NCBI GenBank assembly: GCA_002753335.1
Contig: PEAD01000001.1
Location: 1 to 64,000, forward strand
DNA from: Nitrospirae bacterium MYbin3
Lineage (GTDB): Bacteria; Nitrospirota; Thermodesulfovibrionia; Thermodesulfovibrionales; Dissulfurispiraceae
Length of the DNA: 64,000 nucleotides
Reading direction: 5' to 3'
In this document: positions 1 to 9,778 of the stretch, piece after piece
How positions within the stretch are numbered: position 1 is the first letter of the stretch
Layout of the letters: every line of letters starts with the position of its first letter
Translations under genes and position numbers: made by a program
The notes under the pieces: model-generated
Database searches by the model: none
Told to the model about the DNA's origin: nothing
Seen by the model: only the letters and a program-made list of their open reading frames with translations

Positions 1-3000
1 GCATCATTCCGGGTGCCATTGTTCCCAGCGCCTGGAGCAGCAATGGGACCTGGCGGACCGGCACCAGCACCTGGAGCAGCAATGGGACCAATGGCAGGCC
101 CAGGTGGACCTATGCCCGGCCCAGCTGGTATGGCACCCGGAACGATGACTCCTGGTATGTCCCCTATGGGTGGACCGGCGGGAATGGCACCAGGAACGAT
201 GACTCCCGGAATGGCTCCGACTGGCCCAATGGGAAGTCCAACCGGACCTATGGGAGCGCCGATAATGGGTGGCGCACCCTCAGGCCCGATGATGCCCGGA
301 GCAATGGGCCCGATGGCCGGACCAGCACCTGGAATGATGGGGCCTGACCCGATGATGGCAGGTGCGCCCGGCGGAATGTATCCGGCAGGAGGACCTGCTG
401 GTATGGCACCTGGAGCAATGGGAACAGCGCCTATGCCTGGAGGTATGATGGGACCGATGGGTGGACCAACACCTGGAATGATGGGGCCTGACCCGATGAT
501 GGCAGGAGCGCCCGGGATGATGGCACCCGGAATGCCCGGAACACCGGGAATGGCGCCGGGGACAATGACACCCGGGATGATGCCAGGAGCAATGGGCCCG
601 ATGGCCGGACCGGGAAGCATGGACTTTGGCATGCCTGCAGGAATGGCGCCGGGAACAATGGCACCCGGAATGATGCCTGGAACAATGGGAACAACAACGA
701 TGCCGGGAATGATGCCCGGTATGACAGGTGGAATGTATCCGGCAGGAGGAATGGCACCGGGTATGACGACTCCCGGAATGATGGGGCCTGATCCTATGAT
801 GGCAGGAGCCCCCGGAATGATGCCCGGAATGCCTGCCCCTATGGCCCCTGGAATGGCGCCAATGGGAACAACAACGATGCCGGGAATGATGCCCGGTATG
901 ATGGGGCCGATGGCCGGACCGGGAAGCATGGATTTTGGCATGCCTGCAGGAATGGCGCCTGGAACAATGGCCCCCGGAATGATGCCCGGGATGACAGGTG
1001 GAATGTATCCGGCAGGAGGAATGGCACCGGGTATGACAACACCCGGAATGATGGGGCCTGACCCTATGATGGCTGGCGGAATGTATCCGGCAGGAACAAC
1101 GATGCCGGGAATGATGCCCGGAATGACAGGTGGGATGTACACAACCGCTCCTACTGGCACAATGATGCCGGGAACATATACAGATCCAATGATGGCGGGA
1201 ATGACAGGTGGGATGTACACAACCGCCCCTACAGGCACAATGATGCCGGGTACTACAATGCCTGGCACATACACTATGCCCGGAACTTACACGATGCCTG
1301 GCATGACAACTATGCCTGGTATGTACACAGACCCAATGATGACGACCATGCCCGGAATGTATCCGGCGGGGACGATGATGCCCGGAACCTATGTAATGCC
1401 GGGGACGACAATGCCTGGAACGTACACATACATGCCTGGAACACCGTATGTTCCTTATACCGATACTTATGGCGCAATAACCACAACAACTACAAACTTT
1501 TACGGCAGCATGGGAAATATTTTAGGTCTTTCCGGCTCGTATCCTAATAATGTTTTAGCAATTAGCGGTGGTTCACTTTCCGGCTCGGCAACAACAATGC
1601 CGGCAATCACAAATGAGTTGTCCGGCCCGGTAAGCTTCAGCATTTCTCCTTACAGCAACCCCGGTTCTAAAAGCATATTTGCCTCTGATATTTCTGGGAC
1701 TAACGACAGAGGCGGGGCCTTCGTCGGATTTACAGGAAGCACAACGCCTTCATCCCCGGGCAAGGGCGCATATGTTGCGTTTTATGCTGAAGGAGGTATG
1801 CTGGGCATCATAGAGGGTTCCTATACAGGATATCTTGATCCGTCATTAACCATGTTTAATGCGAGCGGCACGGGTAGAGTACATCTTATTGGCCCCGGCA
1901 TTACCTTTTCGCCTACGATAGCGGGGCTGCAAAGCGCTATGACCGCTAATCTTCAATCCAGAGTAAACCAAACAGATTATGGTTTTAAGATTGGAGCTGC
2001 AAACAACTTTGACGTAACACTGGGCGTTCTTGCCAACCAAAGCGGAATTACCTATACAGAATTTGAAAGCTCCTTAAGCACCTATGGCTCAAATGCCGGC
2101 ATAAGAATGCGGTTTGAGACAGGAACCTATTTTTATTTGAATGACTATCTGAGCAGAGGTGGATATATAAGCGGCACCTCTTATTTGGGTACAAGAACGC
2201 CGGTTAAATATTCCGTATCGTCTGCATCCATTAACAACGATCCATCCAACAACCTTTTATCCGCAGATTATGACGGAACATCTATAATTTTTGATTCGGC
2301 AAATAGCATCTATTCTTTAGGTCATGAGGGCGGCCATTTCAACGCTAGATACACTTATATGTATGGCGGCACCTATACCGCTGTTGATATAGGCGGGTTT
2401 CAGGGCAGTCCTATGACTTATGCGAGCAGTTTCAGCAATGTTCCTATAACCGGCAAGGGAGCTGCTTGGGGCTCTGATGGATCCTTATATGCTTTTATGG
2501 GCGGCACAACGAACTTTTATAACGGCAGCGGATCTATAACTATACTCGGAGGAGCTGACTGGAGTGCCGGAGTTGTGCCATCAAGGTTCGGTCAGATTTG
2601 GCAAACAGGCTTTTATAATGCAGCTATTAGCAACAGCGCAGCATTTGATGGTTACATGAGCGGCATTCTCCGTTATAATGTGCCGAACCAGTATGGCCCT
2701 AACCCGACAGGCCATAATATTGAAGGGCTTATCTATGCCCTTTACATATCACCTTCAGGTACAGCAGGAATAGCTTACGGTGATTTTGGCGTGCCCTACA
2801 GCGGCTATAAAGGCGAATTTTTTTCTGATATAAACATGTTTGCGGCTGACGGGTGGATAAACACTGTTCAAATGGAATATACAACCCCTGTATCAAGTTT
2901 GAACGCACTTAAAAGAACAACAACTTTTCAGTATCAATCTGTTAATGAGGCGGGTTCGTTTTTAGATAACAACTATTACCTTTCAGGCTATGCTTTTGCA

Positions 3001-3942
3001 TCATCGAGCCCGACGCTAAGTGTTGAGTGGATTAATGGCGGTTCAACAGGAATTTTGGGCAATATGGGCGTATGGAGAACCTATGATTACGGAACGTATG
3101 TAAATGGTGGGTTTAACAACGGATGGATTAGGGTCTTAACAGGTTGGGATGGTGCAGCTTCAGGTTATGTAGCGGGGGCTTTGATAGAAGGCGGCCCGAT
3201 GGGAAACAAAAACACTTTTTCGTATGATTATTCGTCAGCAAGCGGATATGTAAATGTTTATAGTTCCATGCCTGCGGACAAGCGGTTTGACGCCATGGTT
3301 TATGGCTACTGGGCAGATACCGGGGGAAGGGCTAATTCCGGCAATCCAATCACCGCAATAATGGCAGGAAAGCTGGTCGGAACTTTTGATGCTTCCAACT
3401 ACACAGCTGTTGCTGCTGGAGCTTTTATAGAGACCACGAAATACCTGCAGATGGCATGCGGGGGTGATGCTTCATGCCCCGGGTGGTATTATGGGGCCGG
3501 CAACAATTCTGACTACAAACTCAACCAGCTGAATGTGCCCTCTTTTGTTGTTGGAAAAACAACGCTGTCAGGTGTTGGTGGTGGAAATATTTCTTCTGTA
3601 ACAATGTCTGATGTGGTGTTTCTTGCGCCTCAAGGCGGGGCGGCCCCTAAAGTGTGGGCTACAGCTAATGTAAATGGAACTGTTACCGGGGACCCAACCA
3701 ACGCTTCCGTCAATTTAAGCGGCTCCGGTATTTCGAATGTCAGTTTTACAATGAAGCAATGGACAGGAGCCAGCGGCAATTGGCTTGCAACGGTTGGAGG
3801 GACAAATCAGGTTTCTCCGGGCGCTTTGCAAGGCTACACTCAACAGTCTGTCCCCTTGACGATGAAGGGCGCTGCTGCCGGCCGTATTAACGCAGGCGCC
3901 ACAGGATTCACCGGCACAGCGGCAGGCACCGTAAACAAATAG
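1..3942 (+). CDS. Giant Met/Pro/Gly-repeat protein, 5'-truncated by the window edge
   Basis: The frame is open to base 1, so the real start lies outside the window; the GTG at 13 is only the first possible start inside it. About the first 490 residues are low-complexity Met, Pro, Gly, Ala and Thr; in the first 110 or so residues about one in five is Met. The unit PGMMGPDPMMAG occurs four times. The remaining 800 or so residues are ordinary sequence rich in Gly, Ser, Thr, Tyr and Asn, with a look typical of surface or secreted beta-structured proteins, and the end is Gly/Thr rich. No transmembrane segment or sorting signal is visible in the part present. A rho-independent terminator follows directly. 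Large repeat proteins, often with FecR domains, are found next to CHASE2 cyclases in other genomes, but no FecR domain is visible here. Function unknown; a surface or extracellular role is inferred. Confidence 0.85.
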   Translation, partial: ASFRVPLFPAPGAAMGPGGPAPAPGAAMGPMAGPGGPMPGPAGMAPGTMTPGMSPMGGPAGMAPGTMTPGMAPTGPMGSPTGPMGAPIMGGAPSGPMMPGAMGPMAGPAPGMMGPDPMMAGAPGGMYPAGGPAGMAPGAMGTAPMPGGMMGPMGGPTPGMMGPDPMMAGAPGMMAPGMPGTPGMAPGTMTPGMMPGAMGPMAGPGSMDFGMPAGMAPGTMAPGMMPGTMGTTTMPGMMPGMTGGMYPAGGMAPGMTTPGMMGPDPMMAGAPGMMPGMPAPMAPGMAPMGTTTMPGMMPGMMGPMAGPGSMDFGMPAGMAPGTMAPGMMPGMTGGMYPAGGMAPGMTTPGMMGPDPMMAGGMYPAGTTMPGMMPGMTGGMYTTAPTGTMMPGTYTDPMMAGMTGGMYTTAPTGTMMPGTTMPGTYTMPGTYTMPGMTTMPGMYTDPMMTTMPGMYPAGTMMPGTYVMPGTTMPGTYTYMPGTPYVPYTDTYGAITTTTTNFYGSMGNILGLSGSYPNNVLAISGGSLSGSATTMPAITNELSGPVSFSISPYSNPGSKSIFASDISGTNDRGGAFVGFTGSTTPSSPGKGAYVAFYAEGGMLGIIEGSYTGYLDPSLTMFNASGTGRVHLIGPGITFSPTIAGLQSAMTANLQSRVNQTDYGFKIGAANNFDVTLGVLANQSGITYTEFESSLSTYGSNAGIRMRFETGTYFYLNDYLSRGGYISGTSYLGTRTPVKYSVSSASINNDPSNNLLSADYDGTSIIFDSANSIYSLGHEGGHFNARYTYMYGGTYTAVDIGGFQGSPMTYASSFSNVPITGKGAAWGSDGSLYAFMGGTTNFYNGSGSITILGGADWSAGVVPSRFGQIWQTGFYNAAISNSAAFDGYMSGILRYNVPNQYGPNPTGHNIEGLIYALYISPSGTAGIAYGDFGVPYSGYKGEFFSDINMFAADGWINTVQMEYTTPVSSLNALKRTTTFQYQSVNEAGSFLDNNYYLSGYAFASSSPTLSVEWINGGSTGILGNMGVWRTYDYGTYVNGGFNNGWIRVLTGWDGAASGYVAGALIEGGPMGNKNTFSYDYSSASGYVNVYSSMPADKRFDAMVYGYWADTGGRANSGNPITAIMAGKLVGTFDASNYTAVAAGAFIETTKYLQMACGGDASCPGWYYGAGNNSDYKLNQLNVPSFVVGKTTLSGVGGGNISSVTMSDVVFLAPQGGAAPKVWATANVNGTVTGDPTNASVNLSGSGISNVSFTMKQWTGASGNWLATVGGTNQVSPGALQGYTQQSVPLTMKGAAAGRINAGATGFTGTAAGTVNK
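19..1470 (+). repeat. Coding low-complexity repeat tract (Met-Pro-Gly units)
   Basis: Degenerate in-frame repeats encode units such as MAPGTMTPGM, PGMMGPDPMMAG (near 331, 475, 774 and 1044), GSMDFGMPAGMAPG (near 615 and 925) and GGMYTTAPTGTMMPG (twice, near 1130-1250). The 270-300 base spacing between the longer copies points to past tandem duplication. Towards the 3' end the units change to Thr/Tyr-rich MPGTYT forms. Such tracts change length easily, and the assembled length may not be exact. Confidence 0.9.
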
Positions 3943-3980
3943 ATAGCATACTAAACTGATATATAAATATCCTTATCAAA

Positions 3981-4008
3981 GGCGGGATTTCGCAATCCCG
4001 CCTTTTTT
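3981..4008 (+). terminator. Rho-independent terminator after the repeat protein
   Basis: A 9-bp stem GGCGGGATT / AATCCCGCC with a four-base loop is followed by six T. It lies 38 bases after the stop codon and separates the repeat protein from the OmpH-like gene. Confidence 0.9.
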
Positions 4009-4044
4009 GTGGTAATATTTTGAAAAATCATTTCGGAGGAATAT

Positions 4045-4560
4045 ATGAGAAAATTCTTTTATACATTTTTTTGCAGCACAGTAATATTTTTTTCGGCATT
4101 GGCGGTTCAGGCAGAGCCGTTAAAGATAGCGCTGTTCGACACGCAGAGGATACTTGCTGAATCAAAGGTGGTTAAAAAATACAGGCAGAAGCTGATGGAG
4201 ACGACTGACGCTAAACGCAAGATGTTTTCGGACAAGCAGGAGGCCATGAGGCAGACCGCCGAAAAGCTTAGGACAGACGGCGGGAAAATGACTTTTTTTG
4301 AGAAGAAAAACCTAGAAGAAAAACTTGCGTTGGAGGACAAGGAGCTTAGGCGCTTGCGTGAAGACCTTGATTATGAAATCCAGAAGATGGACAAAGACCT
4401 TACGCAGCAGGCGCTTTTGGACATAGAGAAAATCATTCGTGAAATTGTGCGCAAAGAGGACTTTACCATAATATTCGAGAGGGGCTCCGCAGGCATCGTG
4501 CATTTCAAAGAATCGGTTGACCTTACCCCAAGAATCATTAACCTTTACGACAAACAGTAA
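4045..4560 (+). CDS. OmpH/Skp-family periplasmic chaperone
   Basis: A 171-residue protein with an N-terminal signal peptide (basic MRK, hydrophobic stretch, cleavage near AVQA-E). The mature start PLKIALFDTQRILAES is typical of the OmpH/Skp family, and the charged central part (about residues 50-125) is predicted to be the two long coiled-coil arms. Skp holds unfolded outer-membrane proteins in the periplasm as a trimer. The SD sequence CGGAGGA lies four bases before the ATG. The gene is not beside bamA or lpxD, its usual place, but follows the giant repeat protein, so a dedicated chaperone role for that protein or for another exported product is possible. Its length fits the family. Confidence 0.85.
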   Translation: MRKFFYTFFCSTVIFFSALAVQAEPLKIALFDTQRILAESKVVKKYRQKLMETTDAKRKMFSDKQEAMRQTAEKLRTDGGKMTFFEKKNLEEKLALEDKELRRLREDLDYEIQKMDKDLTQQALLDIEKIIREIVRKEDFTIIFERGSAGIVHFKESVDLTPRIINLYDKQ

Positions 4561-4575
4561 TTACAAGAGAAAACA

Positions 4576-4700
4576 TAAACCACAGCCAAAAATAGGCGCT
4601 TTTAAGCTAGGGCACAGAGAGAAGATAATGCTGTTTAAACGAAACAAAGATCACAGAGGAATTCTGATGCTAGTATTTTCTCTGCGTTCTCTGTGGTTTA
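4576..4700. repeat. Intergenic inverted-repeat element, copy 1
   Basis: A 125-bp segment is bounded by the perfect 10-bp inverted repeat TAAACCACAG / CTGTGGTTTA. Inside are further CACAGAG and CTCTG words. It fills the gap between the OmpH gene and the first cyclase and ends 15 bases before the cyclase ATG, so it lies within that gene's leader. Related copies occur at 15955-16065 and 45942-46029. Confidence 0.75.
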
Positions 4701-4715
4701 GCTTCTTTTAATTCT

Positions 4716-7700
4716 ATGCCTGAACAGGACAAGCAAAAGGAGTCCCGCAGAGGCCTTATTCGGAAGGTTTTTCAGGGATTGCTTGTGGGCGCTGTTGTGG
4801 GGCTCTTGGCTGTCTTTGCCGGTTTTTTAGAAACAACCGAGCATCTAGAGCTTATGGCTCTTGATCTGCGGTTCAAGCTGAGGCCGCAGATAGAGATGCT
4901 GCCTGAAGTGGGCTACATAGAATTTGATGATTCATCGCTCGAACGCTTTGGCAAATGGCCGTGGTCGCGCTCCCGGCAGGTGGCGCTTGTAAACACCCTT
5001 GGTTTTTACGGTGCACGCGCAGCCGGATATGACGTTTTTTTTGTAGAAAAAGAAAATGTGGTTTTCCATCCCGCAGAAATTAAACAGCATCTTTTAGGCC
5101 AAACAGGCGATGCTGATTATCAAACCTTGATTAATGATTCATTCAGGGATTACGACTATGAGTTTGGAAAAGCGCTTCGCAAAGCCGGAAACATCTATCT
5201 TGCATATTTTTCTCATGACCCTAGAACCGCAGAAAAGACGCTAGCCGGGATACTAAAAGAGACAAAGGAAAATATAAAGGGTTATCCTGCAGAAAAAAAA
5301 GAGTCTATCGCTGAACTCGAAAAAACATTCTTAACCCCTTACAAAGATGCAGAGCAAAGCGCCTATAAGACTGTTGACATTGATGGCCCGTTGCCCGATT
5401 TTATAAGATCTGCAAAGGGCATAGGCTTTGCGCAGCCCGGATACAACAAGGACTCTATTGTCCGCAACTATATTTTTTACCGGTACTATAACGGCAAGCT
5501 GCTTTATCCGATTACTATGAGAATGCTGGCGGATATTATGGACTTTAAGCTTTCTGAGATCGAAGCTGTTCCGGGGCAGCATCTTATAATAAAAAATGCA
5601 AAAGATTACAAAACAGGACAAAGAATAAATCTCAAAATACCGATTGATGATCACTTCCAAACGCTGCTAAACTGGGCAGGCTCTTTTAATAAAGCCTTTC
5701 TCCGCATTCCTTTTGAATATATCAACTACCACTACTCATACAATTTAGCAAAAGAGATAGCGAGAAAATCGATGTCAGCACAGGCCGACATAAATGAGAA
5801 GACTCTTGTCCGCACCGCCACTCGCATTCGCAACAGGCTCGAAACAGAAGGCATTGCGATCGGCAGTGAAGCGGAAAGGGTTGGCAAAGAGGTTGCAGCA
5901 GCTCAATTGGCAAATATCGGGCTTGATAGAAACATGACAGAAAAACAGATACTTGCTATTCTCGAAAAACATATAGAAGCTAATCAGGCCCAACAAATTT
6001 TTGATTCGGTCTTTACAGGGTACAATGCTGCAAAGGCGACAAAAAACAATCCGCAGATCTCTGCTCCTGAGTTCTTTGCAACCGGAAATTGGCGCGGGGA
6101 CAGGCCGCAGAGAGAAGAGGCGTTTAAGAGTATTCAATTTTTTGCGACGGCAGGAAAGCTCGAAGATGTACGGCCCTTTTATTTTCCACCGCTCAGGCCT
6201 GTGAAGAAAAACGAGAAAGAGGTCTTGTTGTCGCCGCTCGATCTTTATGGAAAGATATTTATGATAGGGCTTACCGGCACGAACACCATAGATCTAAAAC
6301 CTATGCCATTTGATGAATCAGCGCCGATGGTCGCGTATCACGTCAATGCGTTGAACATGATGCTTACCAAGAATTTTCTTTCATTCCCTCCGCAATATTT
6401 CAAATATGCGGCAACACTTGGTTTAGCGCTTATAATAGGCATGCTTGGAAGTTTGTTCAGCATACCTGTATTTTCGGCCTTAACCGCTGCTGTGGCCTCA
6501 AGCTACCTTTTCGTGACCTATCAGATATGGGTGTCCAAGGGTGTCTGGCTCGAATGGGCTGTTCCCCTTGCAGCTATTTTGTTGGCTTTTCTTTCTAGCG
6601 CGGTCATACAGCTTATCAGGGAGTTCCGTGAAAAGAAAAAGGTCAGGGGCATCTTCTCTACAATGGTTTCACCGGCGGTGTTAAAGGTGATGGAAGAAAA
6701 TCCGGACAAGTTTTCGCTTACAGGCGAGCGCAAGCCGGCCACAATGCTGTTTTCGAAAATAGACGGCATCGGGGATGTGATAAAAACTATCGCACCGGAT
6801 GAGCTTACGCAGCTATTGAGCATATATCTCACGCCCAACAGTGAGATTATTATGGAGTACGACGGATATATAGACAAATATGAAGGCCACGTTATCATGG
6901 CCGATTTTGGAGTGCCTCTGGACGATCCGGATAATCCCTGGAAATGCGCCTTTTCAACTATTGAGCAGCGCCTCGATATAGAGGCGTTCAAATATTTTGT
7001 GAAGGTCAGATACGGTCTGAATGTTGGTGTTTCTATGGGCTTCAACCACGGCTATGTTTCTGCCGGCAACATGGGTTCGGAGCGAAAATTTCAATATACG
7101 GTTATGGGAGACCCAGTCAATGTTTCGGCCCGTTTTATGGCGGCCAACTACATATACAACTCACCTTACTCTATAACCGGCGAAGAGTCTGTTTCTGTCC
7201 TTGAAGATTTTGTGCATCTGCGTATTTTGGACAAGCTTCTTCTTAAAGGCAAAACCAGACCGACAGAGATAGCGGATATTTTAGGCTGGAAATCGGACGT
7301 CTATCTAAAGATGAGGGGCAAAAGCCCTGTTCCTGAGTTTTTGCGCACTGTATGGTCCAAATGTCCTCCAGAAAAGATCTTTGGGTATTATGCTTTGTGG
7401 GAAACGCGGCAAAAGCGCCTAAACAGCGGGCTTGCAAAAGAGATATCCGGATTTTTTGAGGGCGAACTCAGCACCGCCGAAAAAATGATGGCTGCAGAAT
7501 GGAAGCGTAATATTCTTTTGTGCATAAAGCGTATAGAAAGCATTGAGCTAAATGCTAAGGCTTTGCTGGGATATGCAGTTGAGCGAAAGTCTGTATCCGG
7601 CGGCTCCGAAATTCTGGGCCAATGGCATGAAAGCATTGCTGATATAACAAACAAGGCGGCAGATGCTTTGAGAAAAGAAACGGATCAAACAGCGAAGCTC

Positions 7701-8213
7701 GATGGCCTTATCCGTGATTGCGGGATACTGCAGGCTCAGATAGCGCTGCTTATGAACAGGCTTAACATCGATGCTGAAGAGGGTCAGGATGAAAGGATCT
7801 TAAAAGTATTCGGAATGATTAAAGAGTTTGTTTCCTCCACAGTATCTATTCAAAACAATGACGAGGCGAGCAAAAAAGTTGAAGCTGAACTCAATGGAAT
7901 CCGAAATAGTTATGCAGCCTCAGCCAGCAGCTTTTTCGATAAGATTAAAACAAGAAAAGAGGAGTACCACCATATTATGGCGGTCATAGGCGCTCCGGAT
8001 GAGGATACATTAAAGACAAGCGCTTTCTTTGACAATGGGCTAAGGCTTTATTGGGAGCGGCGGTGGGATGCTGCAATCGAGGAGTTTAAAAAGGCGGCAA
8101 CGCTAGGCGCTGATGGCGGTCCTGCCCGCTCTTTTATAGAAAGGATAGAGTCTTATAAAATTTCACCTCCCGGCGATAAATGGCAGGGAGAGTTTGTGCA
8201 GACCAAAAAATGA
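4716..8213 (+). CDS. CHASE2 class III nucleotide cyclase homologue, C2-like (metal sites lost)
   Basis: 1165 residues. One membrane segment (about 18-38) is followed by a large extracytoplasmic CHASE2 sensor (about 43-545), three membrane segments (about 563-635), a class III cyclase domain (about 660-860) and a helical tail with a TPR-like end (GLRLYWERRWDAAIEEFKKA). In the cyclase domain the two metal-binding Asp positions are Lys681 (LFSKIDG) and His725 (DKYEGHVIM). The purine-selecting pair Lys721/Thr795 (the class IIIb, ATP-type pair) and the transition-state pair Asn802/Arg806 (PVNVSAR) are present. A homodimer should therefore be inactive. It overlaps the next cyclase by ATGA. No SD is visible before the ATG; repeat copy 1 lies directly upstream. 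The family assignment is clear; the C2-like role is inferred. Confidence 0.9.
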   Translation: MPEQDKQKESRRGLIRKVFQGLLVGAVVGLLAVFAGFLETTEHLELMALDLRFKLRPQIEMLPEVGYIEFDDSSLERFGKWPWSRSRQVALVNTLGFYGARAAGYDVFFVEKENVVFHPAEIKQHLLGQTGDADYQTLINDSFRDYDYEFGKALRKAGNIYLAYFSHDPRTAEKTLAGILKETKENIKGYPAEKKESIAELEKTFLTPYKDAEQSAYKTVDIDGPLPDFIRSAKGIGFAQPGYNKDSIVRNYIFYRYYNGKLLYPITMRMLADIMDFKLSEIEAVPGQHLIIKNAKDYKTGQRINLKIPIDDHFQTLLNWAGSFNKAFLRIPFEYINYHYSYNLAKEIARKSMSAQADINEKTLVRTATRIRNRLETEGIAIGSEAERVGKEVAAAQLANIGLDRNMTEKQILAILEKHIEANQAQQIFDSVFTGYNAAKATKNNPQISAPEFFATGNWRGDRPQREEAFKSIQFFATAGKLEDVRPFYFPPLRPVKKNEKEVLLSPLDLYGKIFMIGLTGTNTIDLKPMPFDESAPMVAYHVNALNMMLTKNFLSFPPQYFKYAATLGLALIIGMLGSLFSIPVFSALTAAVASSYLFVTYQIWVSKGVWLEWAVPLAAILLAFLSSAVIQLIREFREKKKVRGIFSTMVSPAVLKVMEENPDKFSLTGERKPATMLFSKIDGIGDVIKTIAPDELTQLLSIYLTPNSEIIMEYDGYIDKYEGHVIMADFGVPLDDPDNPWKCAFSTIEQRLDIEAFKYFVKVRYGLNVGVSMGFNHGYVSAGNMGSERKFQYTVMGDPVNVSARFMAANYIYNSPYSITGEESVSVLEDFVHLRILDKLLLKGKTRPTEIADILGWKSDVYLKMRGKSPVPEFLRTVWSKCPPEKIFGYYALWETRQKRLNSGLAKEISGFFEGELSTAEKMMAAEWKRNILLCIKRIESIELNAKALLGYAVERKSVSGGSEILGQWHESIADITNKAADALRKETDQTAKLDGLIRDCGILQAQIALLMNRLNIDAEEGQDERILKVFGMIKEFVSSTVSIQNNDEASKKVEAELNGIRNSYAASASSFFDKIKTRKEEYHHIMAVIGAPDEDTLKTSAFFDNGLRLYWERRWDAAIEEFKKAATLGADGGPARSFIERIESYKISPPGDKWQGEFVQTKK

Positions 8214-9751
8214 TAAAAAATGCAGAGCACAAAATAAACATTTTTCTAAAAGCCCATTTAAAGACAGGCTTGATTATAGGATGCGCTTTGTTTATCGTGC
8301 TGTCGCTGATGATCTATTTGCAGGCCTTTGAGTCGTTGGAGTTTAACCTTTTCAATAAAGCTTTTTTGAAGAAGGCGGCGCCTGTTCAAAATCAAGAGAT
8401 TGTAACCCTTGATATTGACGATCCTTCTTTGGCTTATGTGGGCAGATGGCCATGGTCATGGAATATCCATGCGATGGTGCTGGACTTTCTCTCGATGCAT
8501 GGCGTTCGCAACACAGTTTTTATAGATATGGATTTTTCGAGGGAAGAACCGGAGCGTTTAAACAGCGAAGCTGCTGTACAACTTAAAAGATCTTTACAGG
8601 CCTCTGTAGGTAAAGGCAAGGCCGCAGCTTCATTAATGCCGGAAGCAGGGCTGAACTTTTATAAAAGTGTTGAAAAGAGCGGCAGCGCTATTTTTTCTTA
8701 TGCACTTAAACATCCGCTGCCTGATTCTTCTTTTGCAGAAATAAGAGAGGCTGCAAAACAGAAAGAAAAGTTGTTTCTTCCGGATAAAGTTGCTGCAATA
8801 GAATTTCTTAAAAAGAAGCTCGAAATAAAGGGCTCGCCACAAAAGCTTCTGTCAGCGATTGATATGGATCCGCCTGTGATCAGGATAATGCGGTCTGCCA
8901 AGAAAACCGGGTTTAACGCCATAGATCTTGACTCTGACGGATTTGTAAGAAGGTATTCTCTATTTGCAGAGTATCAAGGCGAGGTCTATCCTTCGGTTGG
9001 TCTTAATGTAGCGATGAATTTTTTGAACGCCGGCCGGATAGACTTTGGCGACAGATACGTAGATCTGGGAGGCAAGGCCAAGATCCCGGTGGATAGTGAA
9101 GGTAAAATGCTGATAAACTGGGCGGGTTCGTACGCCGACTCGTTTACCCATGTGCCGTTCAATTTGCTATCTTCTTTTATTGCGCTTCAGTCGGCTAAAG
9201 AGGAGGCTTCAAAGCATTCGCTTCAAGATATGCCGGATCCTATGGCGCTTCAGGAGATTATACTTGCTAGGCTTTCGGGGCTTCACATACTGCCTGACGA
9301 GCAGTGCAAATATATTTCGACCGTTGTTTTTGTATCGACACTTATTGAGTTTTATCTGAAGAACACACCAAATTCTGTCGAGGAAATATTAGATTCTTTA
9401 GGAGTTGATGCCAAGGACGAGCAGTGGTTGGCGCTTGGCAAGCAGATTCAGGTGAACAATTTTCTTGCAGATGTTTATAAAAAATCTAAAAAAATTCCTC
9501 CCTTCGCTGATTTGCTTAAAATGGCGCGTACAGGCAAGATCACGAAAAATGTGGAGAATCAGTTGAAAGATGCGTATGACCAGATGGTGTTTTATCTTGA
9601 AAACGGAAAGGTCGAGAAGGCAAGGCCGTTTTTCTTTGACGGCTCGAAAAAGCTTACGCTAGGCAAAAGAGTAATAAGCATAAGTCCTGCGTTTTTCAAA
9701 AACAAGACCGTATTTTACGGGCTGACAGCAACCGGGCTGACAGCGCAATAA
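8210..9751 (+). CDS. CHASE2 sensor part of second cyclase (ends at in-frame UAA)
   Basis: The start is taken at 8210, where ATG overlaps the upstream stop as ATGA; a start 30 bases earlier is possible. There is one membrane segment (about residues 18-40), then a CHASE2 domain that parallels the first cyclase (VTLDIDDPSLAYVGRWPWS, LINWAGSY). The domain stops abruptly at YGLTATGLTAQ. The UAA at 9749-9751 is codon 514. The same frame continues at once with ATPFLERHP, which fits the usual end of CHASE2 (TATGL...ATPF), so this is the N-terminal part of a gene that continues to 11689. If the stop is real, the product is a membrane-anchored sensor with no output domain. A sequencing or assembly error, recent nonsense mutation or readthrough are all possible. 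Confidence 0.8.
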   Translation: MIKNAEHKINIFLKAHLKTGLIIGCALFIVLSLMIYLQAFESLEFNLFNKAFLKKAAPVQNQEIVTLDIDDPSLAYVGRWPWSWNIHAMVLDFLSMHGVRNTVFIDMDFSREEPERLNSEAAVQLKRSLQASVGKGKAAASLMPEAGLNFYKSVEKSGSAIFSYALKHPLPDSSFAEIREAAKQKEKLFLPDKVAAIEFLKKKLEIKGSPQKLLSAIDMDPPVIRIMRSAKKTGFNAIDLDSDGFVRRYSLFAEYQGEVYPSVGLNVAMNFLNAGRIDFGDRYVDLGGKAKIPVDSEGKMLINWAGSYADSFTHVPFNLLSSFIALQSAKEEASKHSLQDMPDPMALQEIILARLSGLHILPDEQCKYISTVVFVSTLIEFYLKNTPNSVEEILDSLGVDAKDEQWLALGKQIQVNNFLADVYKKSKKIPPFADLLKMARTGKITKNVENQLKDAYDQMVFYLENGKVEKARPFFFDGSKKLTLGKRVISISPAFFKNKTVFYGLTATGLTAQ

Positions 9752-9778
9752 GCAACGCCTTTCCTCGAACGGCATCCT

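Noticed and set aside
431-1042. Antisense open frames of 67-108 residues in the repeat tract
   Set aside because: They mirror the repeated Met/Pro/Gly codons of the plus strand and have the same low complexity; no SD or domain.
8180-8209. Earlier ATG of the second cyclase at 8180
   Set aside because: It would overlap the first cyclase by 34 bases; the ATGA overlap at 8210 is the more usual coupling and the N terminus fits better.
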